From Morella rubra (taxonomy: Eukaryota; Streptophyta; Magnoliopsida; Fagales; Myricaceae), in the NCBI GenBank assembly GCA_003952965.2, contig CM025855.1:32436862-32500861 (forward strand): 64,000 bases of DNA, in the 5' to 3' direction. The notes beneath the pieces are model-generated. The model had not been told where the DNA came from. It searched no databases and saw only the letters and a program-made list of their open reading frames with translations. Below, one piece after another: positions 34,188-46,020 of this stretch. The position numbers and the translations under genes are program-made. Numbering within the stretch: position 1 is the stretch's first letter; every line of letters starts with the position of its first letter.

Positions 34188-36910
34188 CGGAGGTGACTGT
34201 TGCAGGCACTTTAAATATTCACAATGCAAGTGGAAGAATAGAACACATGACACCCGTCAACCAATATCATGTACTTAAGAAAACTGAAAAGCCAGTAACA
34301 CGAGGAAAACACCAGCAGAATAATGATAAATTACACGGGAAAAATCGCATCAAGATCCAATATGACAAAGACATAGTAGTACAAGATTGACCAAATTAAA
34401 ACAAACTTACACTACCCCAGTCTCGCAGAAAGAAGATCTCGGAAAATAAAGGACTCAGATCCTCAATGACTTGTAAGATTGGGCAACTCTTCACTACCGT
34501 GGATTCCAGGACATGTGGATAATTAAATCAGAAGGTAATACTGGGGAGGGCGGCAAGCATCTTGTCAAAAACATAAGAGAAAGAAACCGAAGATCAGTGG
34601 TGATCGATTTTGGAAAGACCATGCGATTGGCTGATCGATGAACCTAGTTTGGGCCGCATCAAGAGTTGTTCTAATTAGGAATGAAAAAGGTGCAGAACGA
34701 GTTCCTGTGAAGCCATTGAAAAAGGGGTTCAACGGTCCTTGTTCGGCGTACAGTGCAGTAAAGTTTTTTATGGCGGCGGTATCCAAAATAAAGCACATGA
34801 CAAAGTGTGTTCGTAATCCCGTGGTACAGAAGTGGAATCCGACGAGATCATCACAACATTTGGGTTGGCCACCTCGACCTATAGCAGCAGTATTGCACTC
34901 CGCCATATATATTTAATACCGGCTTTTCCGCAGCTTCACAGCAAGAGAGGTTGCAACTTGCAAAGATGAATCTTAGATCGTTGCCTGTAGTTTTGAAGTC
35001 GGTCGATGTCGCCATAATAAGCCAGCCTACCAAACCTATTGCCAATGACACCGTTGTAGGTGACCTTTCGTGATATCAATGCGGTAAAAATTAATGAAAG
35101 TCCCTAGCTAAACCTTTAATGCAAAGGCATCTACAGATAGCGTTACCAAAAGGGTGTAAAAGCAGCTATCTTTTACTTTAATGAGTATCTAGGAATAATA
35201 TATATTTGATATGGTAGTATTAGAAGACAACTAACTGCGTGTACGCAGTTATCCATTTCAAGCAAACTCGTTTTTTTTTAATTTCGTACGACTTCTGAGA
35301 CCTACAAGTTGGTCAAGGAATGATCATGTTGAAAAAAAGGGGAGAAATTAAGTAAATCTGTTCAAACCTTTCAAAGCCATAATTTATGTTAACTTATCTA
35401 TTATAGAGTTATTTTTTTAAAAAAAAAAATTTCGTAAAGCTTTATAACATTCCTTCTGTTCAAATCACAATTGACTACTTACTAATCATTAACATACTTG
35501 AACACGTCTTCCATTTAATGCAAAAATACACAGAATAATATTGAAGCAGGCTTATGTACAGATCTACATAATCTTTCAAATAATAATAATAATAATAATT
35601 CTCATATTTATTTATTTATCCTAAATAAAAAAACCTGTTAAGAGTGAATCATTATAAGTCAGGTTGAAGCCCCTACCACTTCAACTTGAGATTCTACGTA
35701 ACATGGAATTATCGAGACAGAATAAACTTGTAAAAGTTCAAACCTCCGTCGGACATCGCCCTACCTGAATCCTAACCAAAGCTCAGCGCTGCTAACCCAT
35801 CACCTTTGTGGTGAAATGGTATCTTAAAAATTAGCACCGGGCAGCCATATCTAACGACCCTCGAGAACCCACGTTCAATGTTTGTAGACTGTAAGCGTGA
35901 CAACGTCCTTTCGTAGAACAACATGGACTACTCAGACCCAAATAGAGTTTGGCTGCGTTTGCGTTCTCCTTGCTAAGAAATCTTCCGTAGTAGTTCCCAT
36001 ATTTTTCCTGCGGCTGCCGAGCTCCAACGAGGTGACCGACAACAAAAATTCACGATTTCAATAGGGCTTGCCAGTTGACACTTGCTTATATAAAAATGTG
36101 TATCTATTGGGTTTTTTCTTCTACCGTCATAAAACGAAAGAAAACAATTGCGAATTTCTTTTTTGTTAGGCACCGGGGAGACGCTAATCCTTCCACCTCT
36201 GCAGCTTACCGTTTAAAATCGAATATCCATTGGAGGAGATCAGGAATTCTTACTGCCTCAAGAGTTGGTTTAAACTTTTCTTCTCCTCCTTCCTTTTTAA
36301 GTCATTGCTACAACATCTCAGGTTCTTAATTGATGGTCTGAAAGCCTATATCACTAGCAATTATTTGCAGTAACAGCCTCATAATCCGTTACTCATCTTC
36401 CGACTGTTTGCTACTAACAATTCTACAGCGAAAAACAAGCTCCCTAATGCATGTGGAGGCTACAAATTTAGCCTCCTCACAAAGGCTGAAGGCAGTAGCT
36501 AATGCGTTTGGTGGTAGTGCTCTCAATGATCTGAGATCGCCAGAAGCATTTAGCTGCTGCCATCAGCCTTACACTAGCGAAAATTCGCAACTTTTTTAGT
36601 CACATTTGGCAGCGTTATCAGGCCAAGAGGCATACCTTTTGGCATATAAGATACGACCAACTATAATCCATATTATATATTAAAGCAATTGAACCATAAT
36701 CATGAAGGAACGAACAAGAAAAACCTCAATTTTCCTTACCAAAATCTATGAACAATCATAACGGAGTCATTCTCTGAATTTAAAAATGTGAGAACTGATT
36801 CATGGGCAACTTCAAAACCCAGCTTGAATTGCACACACTTTCATGTGAAATATTCTCGATACATGCTCAAAAAACTAACACAGGATTCCAATAAATCTTG
36901 CTTCAAAATT
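34188..36910. other. Gene-free part of the duplicated segment (left copy)
   Basis: The 2.7 kb beyond the SAM gene stop. Short frames occur on both strands around 34565-35050 and 35970-36600 but overlap each other, lack recognisable domains and are kept only because the whole segment is duplicated. It includes a small inverted repeat GTTGAAG/CTTCAAC near 35665. The matching stretch of the right copy is 43302-46020. Confidence 0.5.
35578..35600. repeat. (AAT)n microsatellite, polymorphic between copies
   Basis: About seven AAT units here, against about five in the corresponding place near 44693-44710 of the right copy. Confidence 0.85.
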
Positions 36911-39900
36911 TTAACTGTCATATGGTTGCCGTTTGGATCGAGGCGCAAGAGAAAGAAGGATCTTTTTTCTAGGCCCCTGCAACACAAAACAGCCTTTGTA
37001 AGAAACATAGACATAGTGCAATGATTAATATAAATAAGAGAAACTTACACTTTACCACCCAAAACTACCACTTCAATTGCAATTTGCCCCCCAAAACTGC
37101 CACTTCAAATGCCCACTAAGGCAGTCTAACAAAACAGGTATTTACTTGAAAGTAAAATCATTGCAGGACAATGGGACATTTCCATCATTTGATTTAAATG
37201 AGGCAACATAAGAGGATTTCTCTCTTTTCCGTGCATAGTAACATTTACATTTGCATTGCAATGCTTTACATATAATTTCAATTGTTTTTTTCCTCAGTGC
37301 CTTCTCACGACAGAAGCAGCTTGATGATAGCATTTTTTGTTCCCAATGAGGGAAAGAGAAACATGGTACCACAATTGATAACGGGGGTTAAAACCAATGA
37401 AATTAGGTCAGGTGACAGATTCTGACAGAAATTGAGCATAAATGTTTCGTGCTTAAAGAAATAAGGTGCTATCTACAGATAATCCTAGGTTAGAGATATA
37501 TTAAGCTGGCAGATTGTCAACATGATCTGTGTAATAAGGTATGTCAATACATGAAACAACTTGACAGTAAATAAATGCCTTTAAAGTAGTACTGAATCAT
37601 AAGCTTCACTGAACATCTAAATATCAGAAAAGCAAAATATAGCAGGTTGAGTCTTGACCTCATACACATTAAACACCAAAGCAACACATAATCAAAAAGA
37701 AGAGAAAGAAAAGTATGGGAAAGAGAAATACCATAGGAATCCCCAGTTCTTTGAGGTCGTTTTCCCCCATCTGCTTCAATGCAGCCATATCCACCTAAGC
37801 ATTAAGACAAATTTATCAGTATCTGCAGGATGAAAAAGAAGCAACTAAACAAAGGTTTTGGCCTAGTGGTAGGATTGGGACTTGGGGGTCTGGTCCCTCC
37901 AATGGTCTCAAGTTCAAAACCTCTTAAGTGCTACCAATCCTTTAGAGCCATCTCCAGGGCCTGTGGCCTAGTAATTATCTAGTTTGTGTCGGACGGAGGG
38001 ACTGTACAAGCCCGGGTGATTAGTCGGAGCAAAGCTCCGTATACCCTTGTCATCCGAAAACAAAACAAGAAGCAACTAAACACACTATGGTTCAGTGCAG
38101 AATACTTCAAAACCCCAATGAAACATTTCAAAACCTCAATTATCCAATTCTGAAACCAATAGACGTTAAATTAACAACTTCCGATCATGCTATGGCTACA
38201 AGCTGCAGCACCCACAAATAAAAGAAACAGTGACCTTGTGTTCATAGCCTAATACCCAGCCCATTTATCAAAAAATGACGCTGAACATGCACAGTAAGTA
38301 AACTTTCATTCTAGATTACCTTGTGCATGCATCAACACCATCACCTATGAACTGAAAATCTCTCATCCATTACCATTTCCTTGTGACATGATGTATACTG
38401 GATATGCATCCAGACATTTCACAATTACTGACGTGTTACAGTTTCATTCAAACAGATATCAAGTATACGGCACACTTTACTAATATAATCTCAGTTCCAG
38501 GAATATTCACAATTATAATTGGGCGAGGAAAGAGACCCCTTTCTCTTCCCTCAAGATATACAGCACACTTTACTAATATAATCTCAAGTCAAGGCCCTGG
38601 CGAAGGAGTAGGATAGACAAACACAGATCTGCTGTAACAGGGTCAAAGGATATGATCAATCTTCTGTTGTTAAAGCTAGGATCCTGTCTCAGCTCATCAT
38701 TGCTTCCTCTATAACTAACATTTTTGATAGGCTCCACTTCTGTTATTTTACCTTTTTAGCAGATGAAACTTCTAAATAACCCATACCCTGAGCTTCGGTA
38801 ACATGCCGTAGTATAAAAGATCCAGTAATTTTATTCATTGTGCAAATATGTGTGTAACTGGATGATTTAGGTGAATAAGAACCCTTGATCTAAATCAAAT
38901 GGCGGAAACAGGATACACATATTAATCTGAAACTGAGGATCTAAAAATTGACAAGCGTAATCCAACCTCCATCATCTAACTTTGTATTCAAGAGGACCAA
39001 AATTACTGGTATTAAATCATATATACTAGTCTCAAGTCAAATAAGTAGACCATTAGAGGTTAATCAATCTAGAGAATGCCTTAGATTTGAAACCCCAATC
39101 AGTTACTGAATCTAGGATCCTATTCCACTGACAATAGGTTTATTTAATAGGATGCGTTGAGTGAATTGATCGAGATACTAAACATTGGAGATTAATTCCA
39201 AGAAATTTTTATGTCAGAGAAATGAAGGAAAATAGAGAGATTAAGTGACAGAATGCTGGGGGAGGTGTTAGGGGTGGGTTGAAAGACCAGCGTATGCTTT
39301 TATATTGATATAAGTACATATCAGCCATGAAAAAGAACTAGCATATTAGATCTTAAAACTCCTCAAGTTTCAAAGCATTATTCCTCTTCCTCTCTTGATC
39401 TTATAGTGATAGCAGTATGTATCGTAGAGAATAGGATGCATATAAAAAAAGGAATAAATAAATAAAGTAGAAACACCATAAGATTTAAAATGATGCTTTC
39501 TTGTTCAGTTGTTTAAAACTGCAAAGCATGGAGCCCAATACGAAGGTGAGACTAAGAAACTTTATCGAAAAAAATCACCCAGATTAAGCTAAAAGAAACT
39601 ATAACACACCTCCTCAGCCTTGAAAATAATTGCATATTTTCCCAGTCCCAACGAGTGTAACAATCCATCAACGGTTTGCTGTTCCTCGCCCTACGTAATA
39701 ACCCAACCAGAACCAAGTTCAGAACATGCTCAAAAATCACTAATGTTATAAAATGACTAACAAATATATATTTCTAAAGAAAAGAAATCTACAGTATTGT
39801 GACATTTCACCCAAGAAACAGGGACGCTGATAAAGTTCAGACACTAAAACTCCCATAATCCAGAAGAAGATAAGATAACTAGCAGTACCGAATATGAAAT

Positions 39901-41559
39901 CTTTGGTCCAATGCTACCCGGCGGAGGTTGTACAATAGTAGAGGTCACAGGCTTGGAAGGTACAGGAGGCATTGCGGGTTTTGCCATGAAAGTTGTAGTG
40001 CTCAAAGGTCGTGAAGTATCAAAAACATCTTTTCTCATATAAGGCACAGATCTTACTTCGTCATGTGTCCTGTTCAACGGTGTTCTATGTAGTCCTTCCA
40101 TGTTCCTAGGTGTTGAGAGACCCCTAGAAGTACCTATAGATAGAGCTCTATCAGGCGATCTTCTCCTTAAATGATCCAAAGTCCACGTGGAATAAGAACT
40201 TCTCATCGAGTCCATCTGAGGCAAATCACCCGTATTTCTTGTTGAAGTGATTCGTCCTAAGAAACCTGTCTCTTTTGGTTCTGGAAGGAGCTGCCTTGAA
40301 TTAACAGTTGTTACCCGGGGCCGAACAGCCTTTGACAACTTCTCACGCAGGTCGACGCGTTTCAGATCATCATTGCTCTGAGGTCGTCTAGATGCATTTT
40401 TTTGCATAAGTGTAAATCGAAGATCATCTCTACCAACACGTAAACCTTGTTTTTTTAATGGACGCAACATTAGTAATCAATACAGAGTAGCAGAAACGCA
40501 ATGATATCAGGATTGCTAGAGTAGACTTACTACCATTGGGACCATTAGCACCCAAACTTGGCATACCAATATCTCCACGTCGCCTGTAAACAGTAATTAC
40601 AAACATAAGCTTGTCATATGAAAAATCTGATCTATAAATGAAGATCAAAGACATAATGCACACGAAGCCTATACATCAAGAACATCCGAAAACTTCCTCT
40701 TGCTCTGTCACTCCACTTATACAGTAAGAGAATTTACACTACTCCACAGATTGTGCAAGTGCCCAAACTGAAAACTAAAAACAGTACAGTATTTCCTTGT
40801 AAATGAACGGAAAATGGAACCCATATGACTAGGTCAACACAACAGACACCAGAATAAAAAAGGAAAGCGACACAGACCGTTTGTTGAGGTCACTTCCATG
40901 CGACAAGAAATTATCTGCATTACTTCCTAATCTATCTCTCACAGAGCGCTTAGTCCCAACCGCAGGAATAGAATCCGCATATGAAACATCTGACACTTGA
41001 GCAGGCCTCTTCACTACCTGTATAATGATTGGTACAGGCCAATGCACCAAGAAGATAGAACAATGAGAGTGCTTATCATATTCTAAACCAACGGACAACA
41101 TAACCTTCCGCTTGGTTGCCTAGACAATGATATATATGAAAGTAAAGACTGTCCCCTCTGCTTTATGTTGTTCTCGTCCCCATTAAAAAAACAAGAAAAG
41201 GAAAAAAGAAGAAGAACTAGTTGAGCTACGCTCACTAGTTGCACCCCGCCCGATCGGAAACAGAAATAGATTTGTCATTAGATCATTATTTTTTCTCGAT
41301 TTCCTTCATTTTTTTCTCTCGGTAAAAACAACAAAAAATTCTCCATACAATTAAAATTTTCGAGACAAAAGAAAAAAGAAATCAATAAAAATTCAAACCC
41401 GCATATAAATAAAAACATGCTGCTGTTAATTAAGTCGAATTAAAATAAAATAGAACCGAACAAAACCCTAAATAAGCAATAAGAACTGAGAAAGAGATAA
41501 GATACCTGTCCACCTCGCCCAAGAGTAATGGTGACTCGGTCCCTCGAAGTTTCGGCCAT
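36911..41559 (-). CDS. SAM-domain protein (left copy)
   Basis: Exons 41559-41506, 41017-40878, 40583-40534, 40445-39889, 39690-39610, 37794-37732 and 36976-36911 join in frame to 336 residues. The N-terminus MAETSRDRVTITLGRGGQVV and KRSVRDRLGSN match a plant family of small SAM-domain proteins (Arabidopsis At3g48800/At5g23680 type, from memory). The middle is basic and disordered (DDLRFTLMQKN, DLREKLSK). The sterile alpha motif occupies the last ~65 residues, spread over three short exons (VDGLLHSLGLGKYAIIFKAE, then VDMAALKQMGENDLKELGIP, then GPRKKIL). SAM domains mediate protein-protein or RNA contacts; the cellular role of this family is not known to me. The fifth intron carries a SINE. The 5' leader has a GAGA tract near 41840. 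Confidence 0.92.
37852..38066 (+). mobile_element. tRNA-derived SINE in SAM-gene intron (left copy, intact)
   Basis: Flanked by a perfect 16-bp target-site duplication AAGAAGCAACTAAACA (37836-37851 and 38067-38082). An A box TGGCCTAGTGG sits near the 5' end and a B-box-like AGTTCAAAACC about 45 bp on, as expected of a tRNA-derived Pol III promoter. The 215-bp element includes a hairpin-like CGGAGCAAAGCTCCG near its 3' end. It lies antisense in the gene's fifth intron. Confidence 0.85.
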
Positions 41560-43201
41560 ATGTCAAAACCGAAACCCTATCTAATCAATCAGTTAATCTC
41601 GCTCCAACTGCGCATAAAATCTAAAGGTACACGAAGCATCACCGCATTTGACCGACCGAAAGAAACCCTAATCTCATTTCAAATACTAGCTCGCGGGAAC
41701 GAAGATTTCCTTATGAGGCAACAGTGGCCTTTCTTCTCTAGGTAGAGTAGAACCGATTTCGAGCAAAAAGGGAAGAAATGTCTCGCAACTGTGTTGGGAT
41801 ACAGAGGGCGAGAGTTTTTTTTCCTTTTTGTGAGCTTGGGAGAGAGAGAGAGAGAGCGAGAGAGATTATTCTGGTCACGGTCGGAAAATGAGAACGTGGA
41901 GCTCGAAGCAGGCACTATCGCTGGGGGGTTTTAAGAACGCGAGATCTTGAAGATTGTGTGATGTGGCTTTGATCAGATTTAATACAGACCGTCAAATTAC
42001 TGGACAGATCTACAGATCATTTACGAAGGGATAATCAGACGCTATAAACTTGGGCCAGAAATTCCACATAATGGGCCTCCTTGACGAGGTCTTTGAATGG
42101 CGCAGAAAAATAACCGACCTCAGAATGGCCTAAGAAGAAGTAACTCAGGGCCAGCCGTGGGCTGGGCTCAGCAAGATTCAGTGGCAGAACACGCTCCATC
42201 AGACAACATATAATAATGGACAATTGTACTTCTTGGGTCGAAAGGCCCAAAGGCCTAAAAGAGAAAAGCCCAACACGGGAAATAGAAAAAAACTTTTGGA
42301 GAGATAGCGCAGAAGAACGAGTTGTACTCCGATTTAACTGTGTTTATTTTTGCTCTCTTTTTTTTTGGGGTCCGTGTTTGTTTTTGTTTGTGAAAATGAG
42401 ACAGCAAATAATCCACCCGAGTTACTTTAGCTGTTAGGTAGACTCACTCTAGTAGACTTTTATATAAATTCTCCTTGTTATCCAAGAATAAAACGAATAT
42501 AACAGATTTTCCATCGAAAGTATATATTTGTCCCCGAATTCGAATGGGGATGATTCTTTCTCAATTTACTCACAGCTTGAATTATAGAAACAATTTCCAA
42601 ACTTTGTAATTTGATAGGAGACAAATAGTATTGGCATTATTCGGTCCTCTGTGGTTTAATTTTTTGGTAGCAGTTTACTTACAAGGGAGGATCTTTTGCC
42701 CTCAGAAACAAAGGTACAAAAATACATGTACCAAACGGCAAACGCCCTTCTTTTAAGCAGGTTCCACCCAAGAAATTCTAGTAACTTGATGCGTAGGGTC
42801 GTTCATGGTTCAAAAGAAAGGAGGGATTGGAAACAGGAGAAAGCAGATCAATAGTGGCAGAAGCTCCATACTATAGTAAATAGAATCCAAGTAAGTATTT
42901 AAACTGACAGATAATTAAGATGTAAATATCCATAGACGTTTCACGAGTATCCATACTTCAAAAGGTTCATTTCTCCTAAGTTTATAGTGTTAAAAATTAA
43001 ACTTGATTTGGGCCCAAGATGTGCTCTAAACTTTGTTTTGGCTCAATGGAGGATGAAGCTCTTCGAGAGAGTTCCATAAATTTCTGGAGAAAAGGAAGAG
43101 GAATCATTTTTCTAGGAAGTTCTATTGAACTCTAGATAAAGAATGAACATGAACCACTTCTTTAGAGAGTGCTATAAATCTTTAGAGTAGAGAAGATCAA
43201 T

Positions 43202-43301
43202 NNNNNNNNNNNNNNNNNNNNNNNNNNNNNNNNNNNNNNNNNNNNNNNNNNNNNNNNNNNNNNNNNNNNNNNNNNNNNNNNNNNNNNNNNNNNNNNNNNN
43301 N
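43202..43301. other. Assembly gap of exactly 100 N
   Basis: A round-number N run is the usual placeholder for a gap of unknown size. It sits exactly at the junction of the two duplicated segments. Confidence 0.99.
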
Positions 43302-46020
43302 CGGAGGTGACTGTTGCAGGCACTTTAAATATTCACAATGCAAGTGGAAGAATAGAACACATGACACCCGTCAACCAATATCATGTACTTAAGAAAACTG
43401 AAAAGCCAGTAACACGAGGAAAACACCAGCAGAATAATGATAAATTACACGGGAAAAATCGCATCAAGATCCAATATGACAAAGACATAGTAGTACAAGA
43501 TTGACCAAATTAAAACAAACTTACACTACCCCAGTCTCGCAGAAAGAAGATCTCGGAAAATAAAGGACTCAGATCCTCAATGACTTGTAAGATTGGGCAA
43601 CTCTTCACTACCGTGGATTCCAGGACATGTGGATAATTAAATCAGAAGGTAATACTGGGGAGGGCGGCAAGCATCTTGTCAAAAACATAAGAGAAAGAAA
43701 CCGAAGATCAGTGGTGATCGATTTTGGAAAGACCATGCGATTGGCTGATCGATGAACCTAGTTTGGGCCGCATCAAGAGTTGTTCTAATTAGGAATGAAA
43801 AAGGTGCAGAACGAGTTCCTGTGAAGCCATTGAAAAAGGGGTTCAACGGTCCTTGTTCGGCGTACAGTGCAGTAAAGTTTTTTATGGCGGCGGTATCCAA
43901 AATAAAGCACATGACAAAGTGTGTTCGTAATCCCGTGGTACAGAAGTGGAATCCGACGAGATCATCACAACATTTGGGTTGGCCACCTCGACCTATAGCA
44001 GCAGTATTGCACTCCGCCATATATATTTAATACCGGCTTTTCCGCAGCTTCACAGCAAGAGAGGTTGCAACTTGCAAAGATGAATCTTAGATCGTTGCCT
44101 GTAGTTTTGAAGTCGGTCGATGTAGCCATAATAAGCCAGCCTACCAAACCTATTGCCAATGACACCGTTGTAGGTGACCTTTCGTGATATCAATGCGGTA
44201 AAAATTAATGAAAGTCCCTAGCTAAACCTTTAATGCAAAGGCATCTACAGATAGCGTTACCAAAAGGGTGTAAAAGCAGCTTTCTTTTACTTTAATGAGT
44301 ATCTAGGAATAATATATATTTGGTATGGTAGTATTAGAAGACAACTAACTGCGTGTACGCAGTTATCCATTTCAAGCAAACTCGTTTTTTTTTTATTTCG
44401 TACGACTTCTGAGACCTACAAGTTGGTCAAGGAATGATCATGTTGAAAAAAAGGGGAGAAATTAAGTAAATCTGTTCAAACCTTTCAAAGCCATAATTTA
44501 TGTTAACTTATCTATTATAGAGTTATTTTTTTAAAAAAAAAAATTTCGTAAAGCTTTATAACATTCCTTCTGTTCAAATCACAATTGACTACTTACTAAT
44601 CATTAACATACTTGAACACGTCTTCCATTTAATGCAAAAATACACAGAATAATATTGAAGCAGGCTTATGTACAGATCTACATAATCTTTCAAAATAATA
44701 ATAATAATTCTCATATTTATTTATTTATCCTAAATAAAAAAACCTGTTAAGAGTGAATCATTATTAAGTCAGGTTGAAGCCCCTACCACTTCAACTTGAG
44801 ATTCTACGTAACATGGAACTATTGAGACAGAATAGACTTGTAAAAGTTCAAACCTCCGTCGGACATCGCCCTACCTGAATCCTAACCAAAGCTCAGCACT
44901 GCTAACCCATCACCTTTGTGGTGAAATGGCATCTTAAAAATTAGCACCGGGCAGCCATATCTAACGACCCTCGAGAACCCACGTTCAATGTTTGTAGACT
45001 GTAAGCGTGACAACGTCCTTTCGTAGAACAACATGGACTACTCAGACCCAAATAGAGTTTGGCTGCGTTTGCGTTCTCCTTGCTAAGAAATCTTCCGTAG
45101 TAGTTCCCATATTTTTCCTGCGGCTGCCGAGCTCCAACGAGGTGACCGACAACAAAAATTCACGATTTCAATAGGGCTTGCCAGTTGACACTTGCTTATA
45201 TAAAAATGTGTATCTATTGGGTTTTTTCTTCTACCGTCATAAAACGAAAGAAAACAATTGCGAATTTCTTTTTTGTTAGGCACCGGGGAGACGCTAATCC
45301 TTCCACCTCTGCAGCTTACCGTTTAAAATCGAATATCCATTGGAGGAGATCAGGAATTCTTACTGCCTCAAGAGTTGGTTTAAACTTTTCTTCTCCTCCT
45401 TCCTTTTTAAGTCATTGCTACAACATCTCAGGTTCTTAATTGATGGTCTGAAAGCCTATATCACTAGCAATTATTTGCAGTAACAGCCTCATAACCCATT
45501 ACTCATCTTCCGACTGTTTGCTACTAACAATTCTACAGCGAAAAACAAGCTCCCTGATGCATGTGGAGGCTACAAATTTAGCCTCCTCACAAAGGCTGAA
45601 GGCAGTAGCTAATGCGTTTGGTGGTAGTGCTCTCAATGATCTGAGATCGCCAGAAGCATTTAGCTGCAGCCATCAGCCTTACACTAGCGAAAATTCGCAA
45701 CTTGTTTAGTCACATTTGGCAGCGTTATCAGGCCAAGAGGCATACCTTTTGGCATATAAGATACGACCAACTATAATCCATATTATATATTAAAGCAATT
45801 GAACCATAATCATGAAGGAACGAACAAGAAAAACCTCAATTTTCCTCACCAAAATCTATGAACAATCATAACGGAGTCATTCTCTGAATTTAAAAATGTG
45901 AGAACTGATTCATGGGCAACTTCAAAACCCAGCTTGAATTGCACACACTTTCATGTGAAATATTCTCGATACATGCTCAAAAAACTAACACAGGATTCCA
46001 ATAAATCTTGCTTCAAAATT

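Larger units (their letters stand above)
34188..43201. repeat. Left copy of a ~9-kb duplicated segment
   Basis: Starts at CGGAGGTGACTG and matches 43302-52975 almost base for base. Differences are scattered single bases, microsatellite length changes (an (AAT)n run near 35580 is longer here), and one 680-bp insertion in the other copy. It ends exactly at the N gap. Divergence by eye is well under 1%, typical of two alleles. Confidence 0.95.

Noticed and set aside
34565-35051. Three open frames on both strands, repeated at 43679-44165
   Set aside because: Repeated only because the whole 9-kb segment is duplicated. They overlap each other and show no known domain or conserved pattern.
37852-37930. 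A tRNA gene
   Set aside because: A and B boxes are present, but there is no cloverleaf, and the flanking 16-bp duplication shows a SINE.
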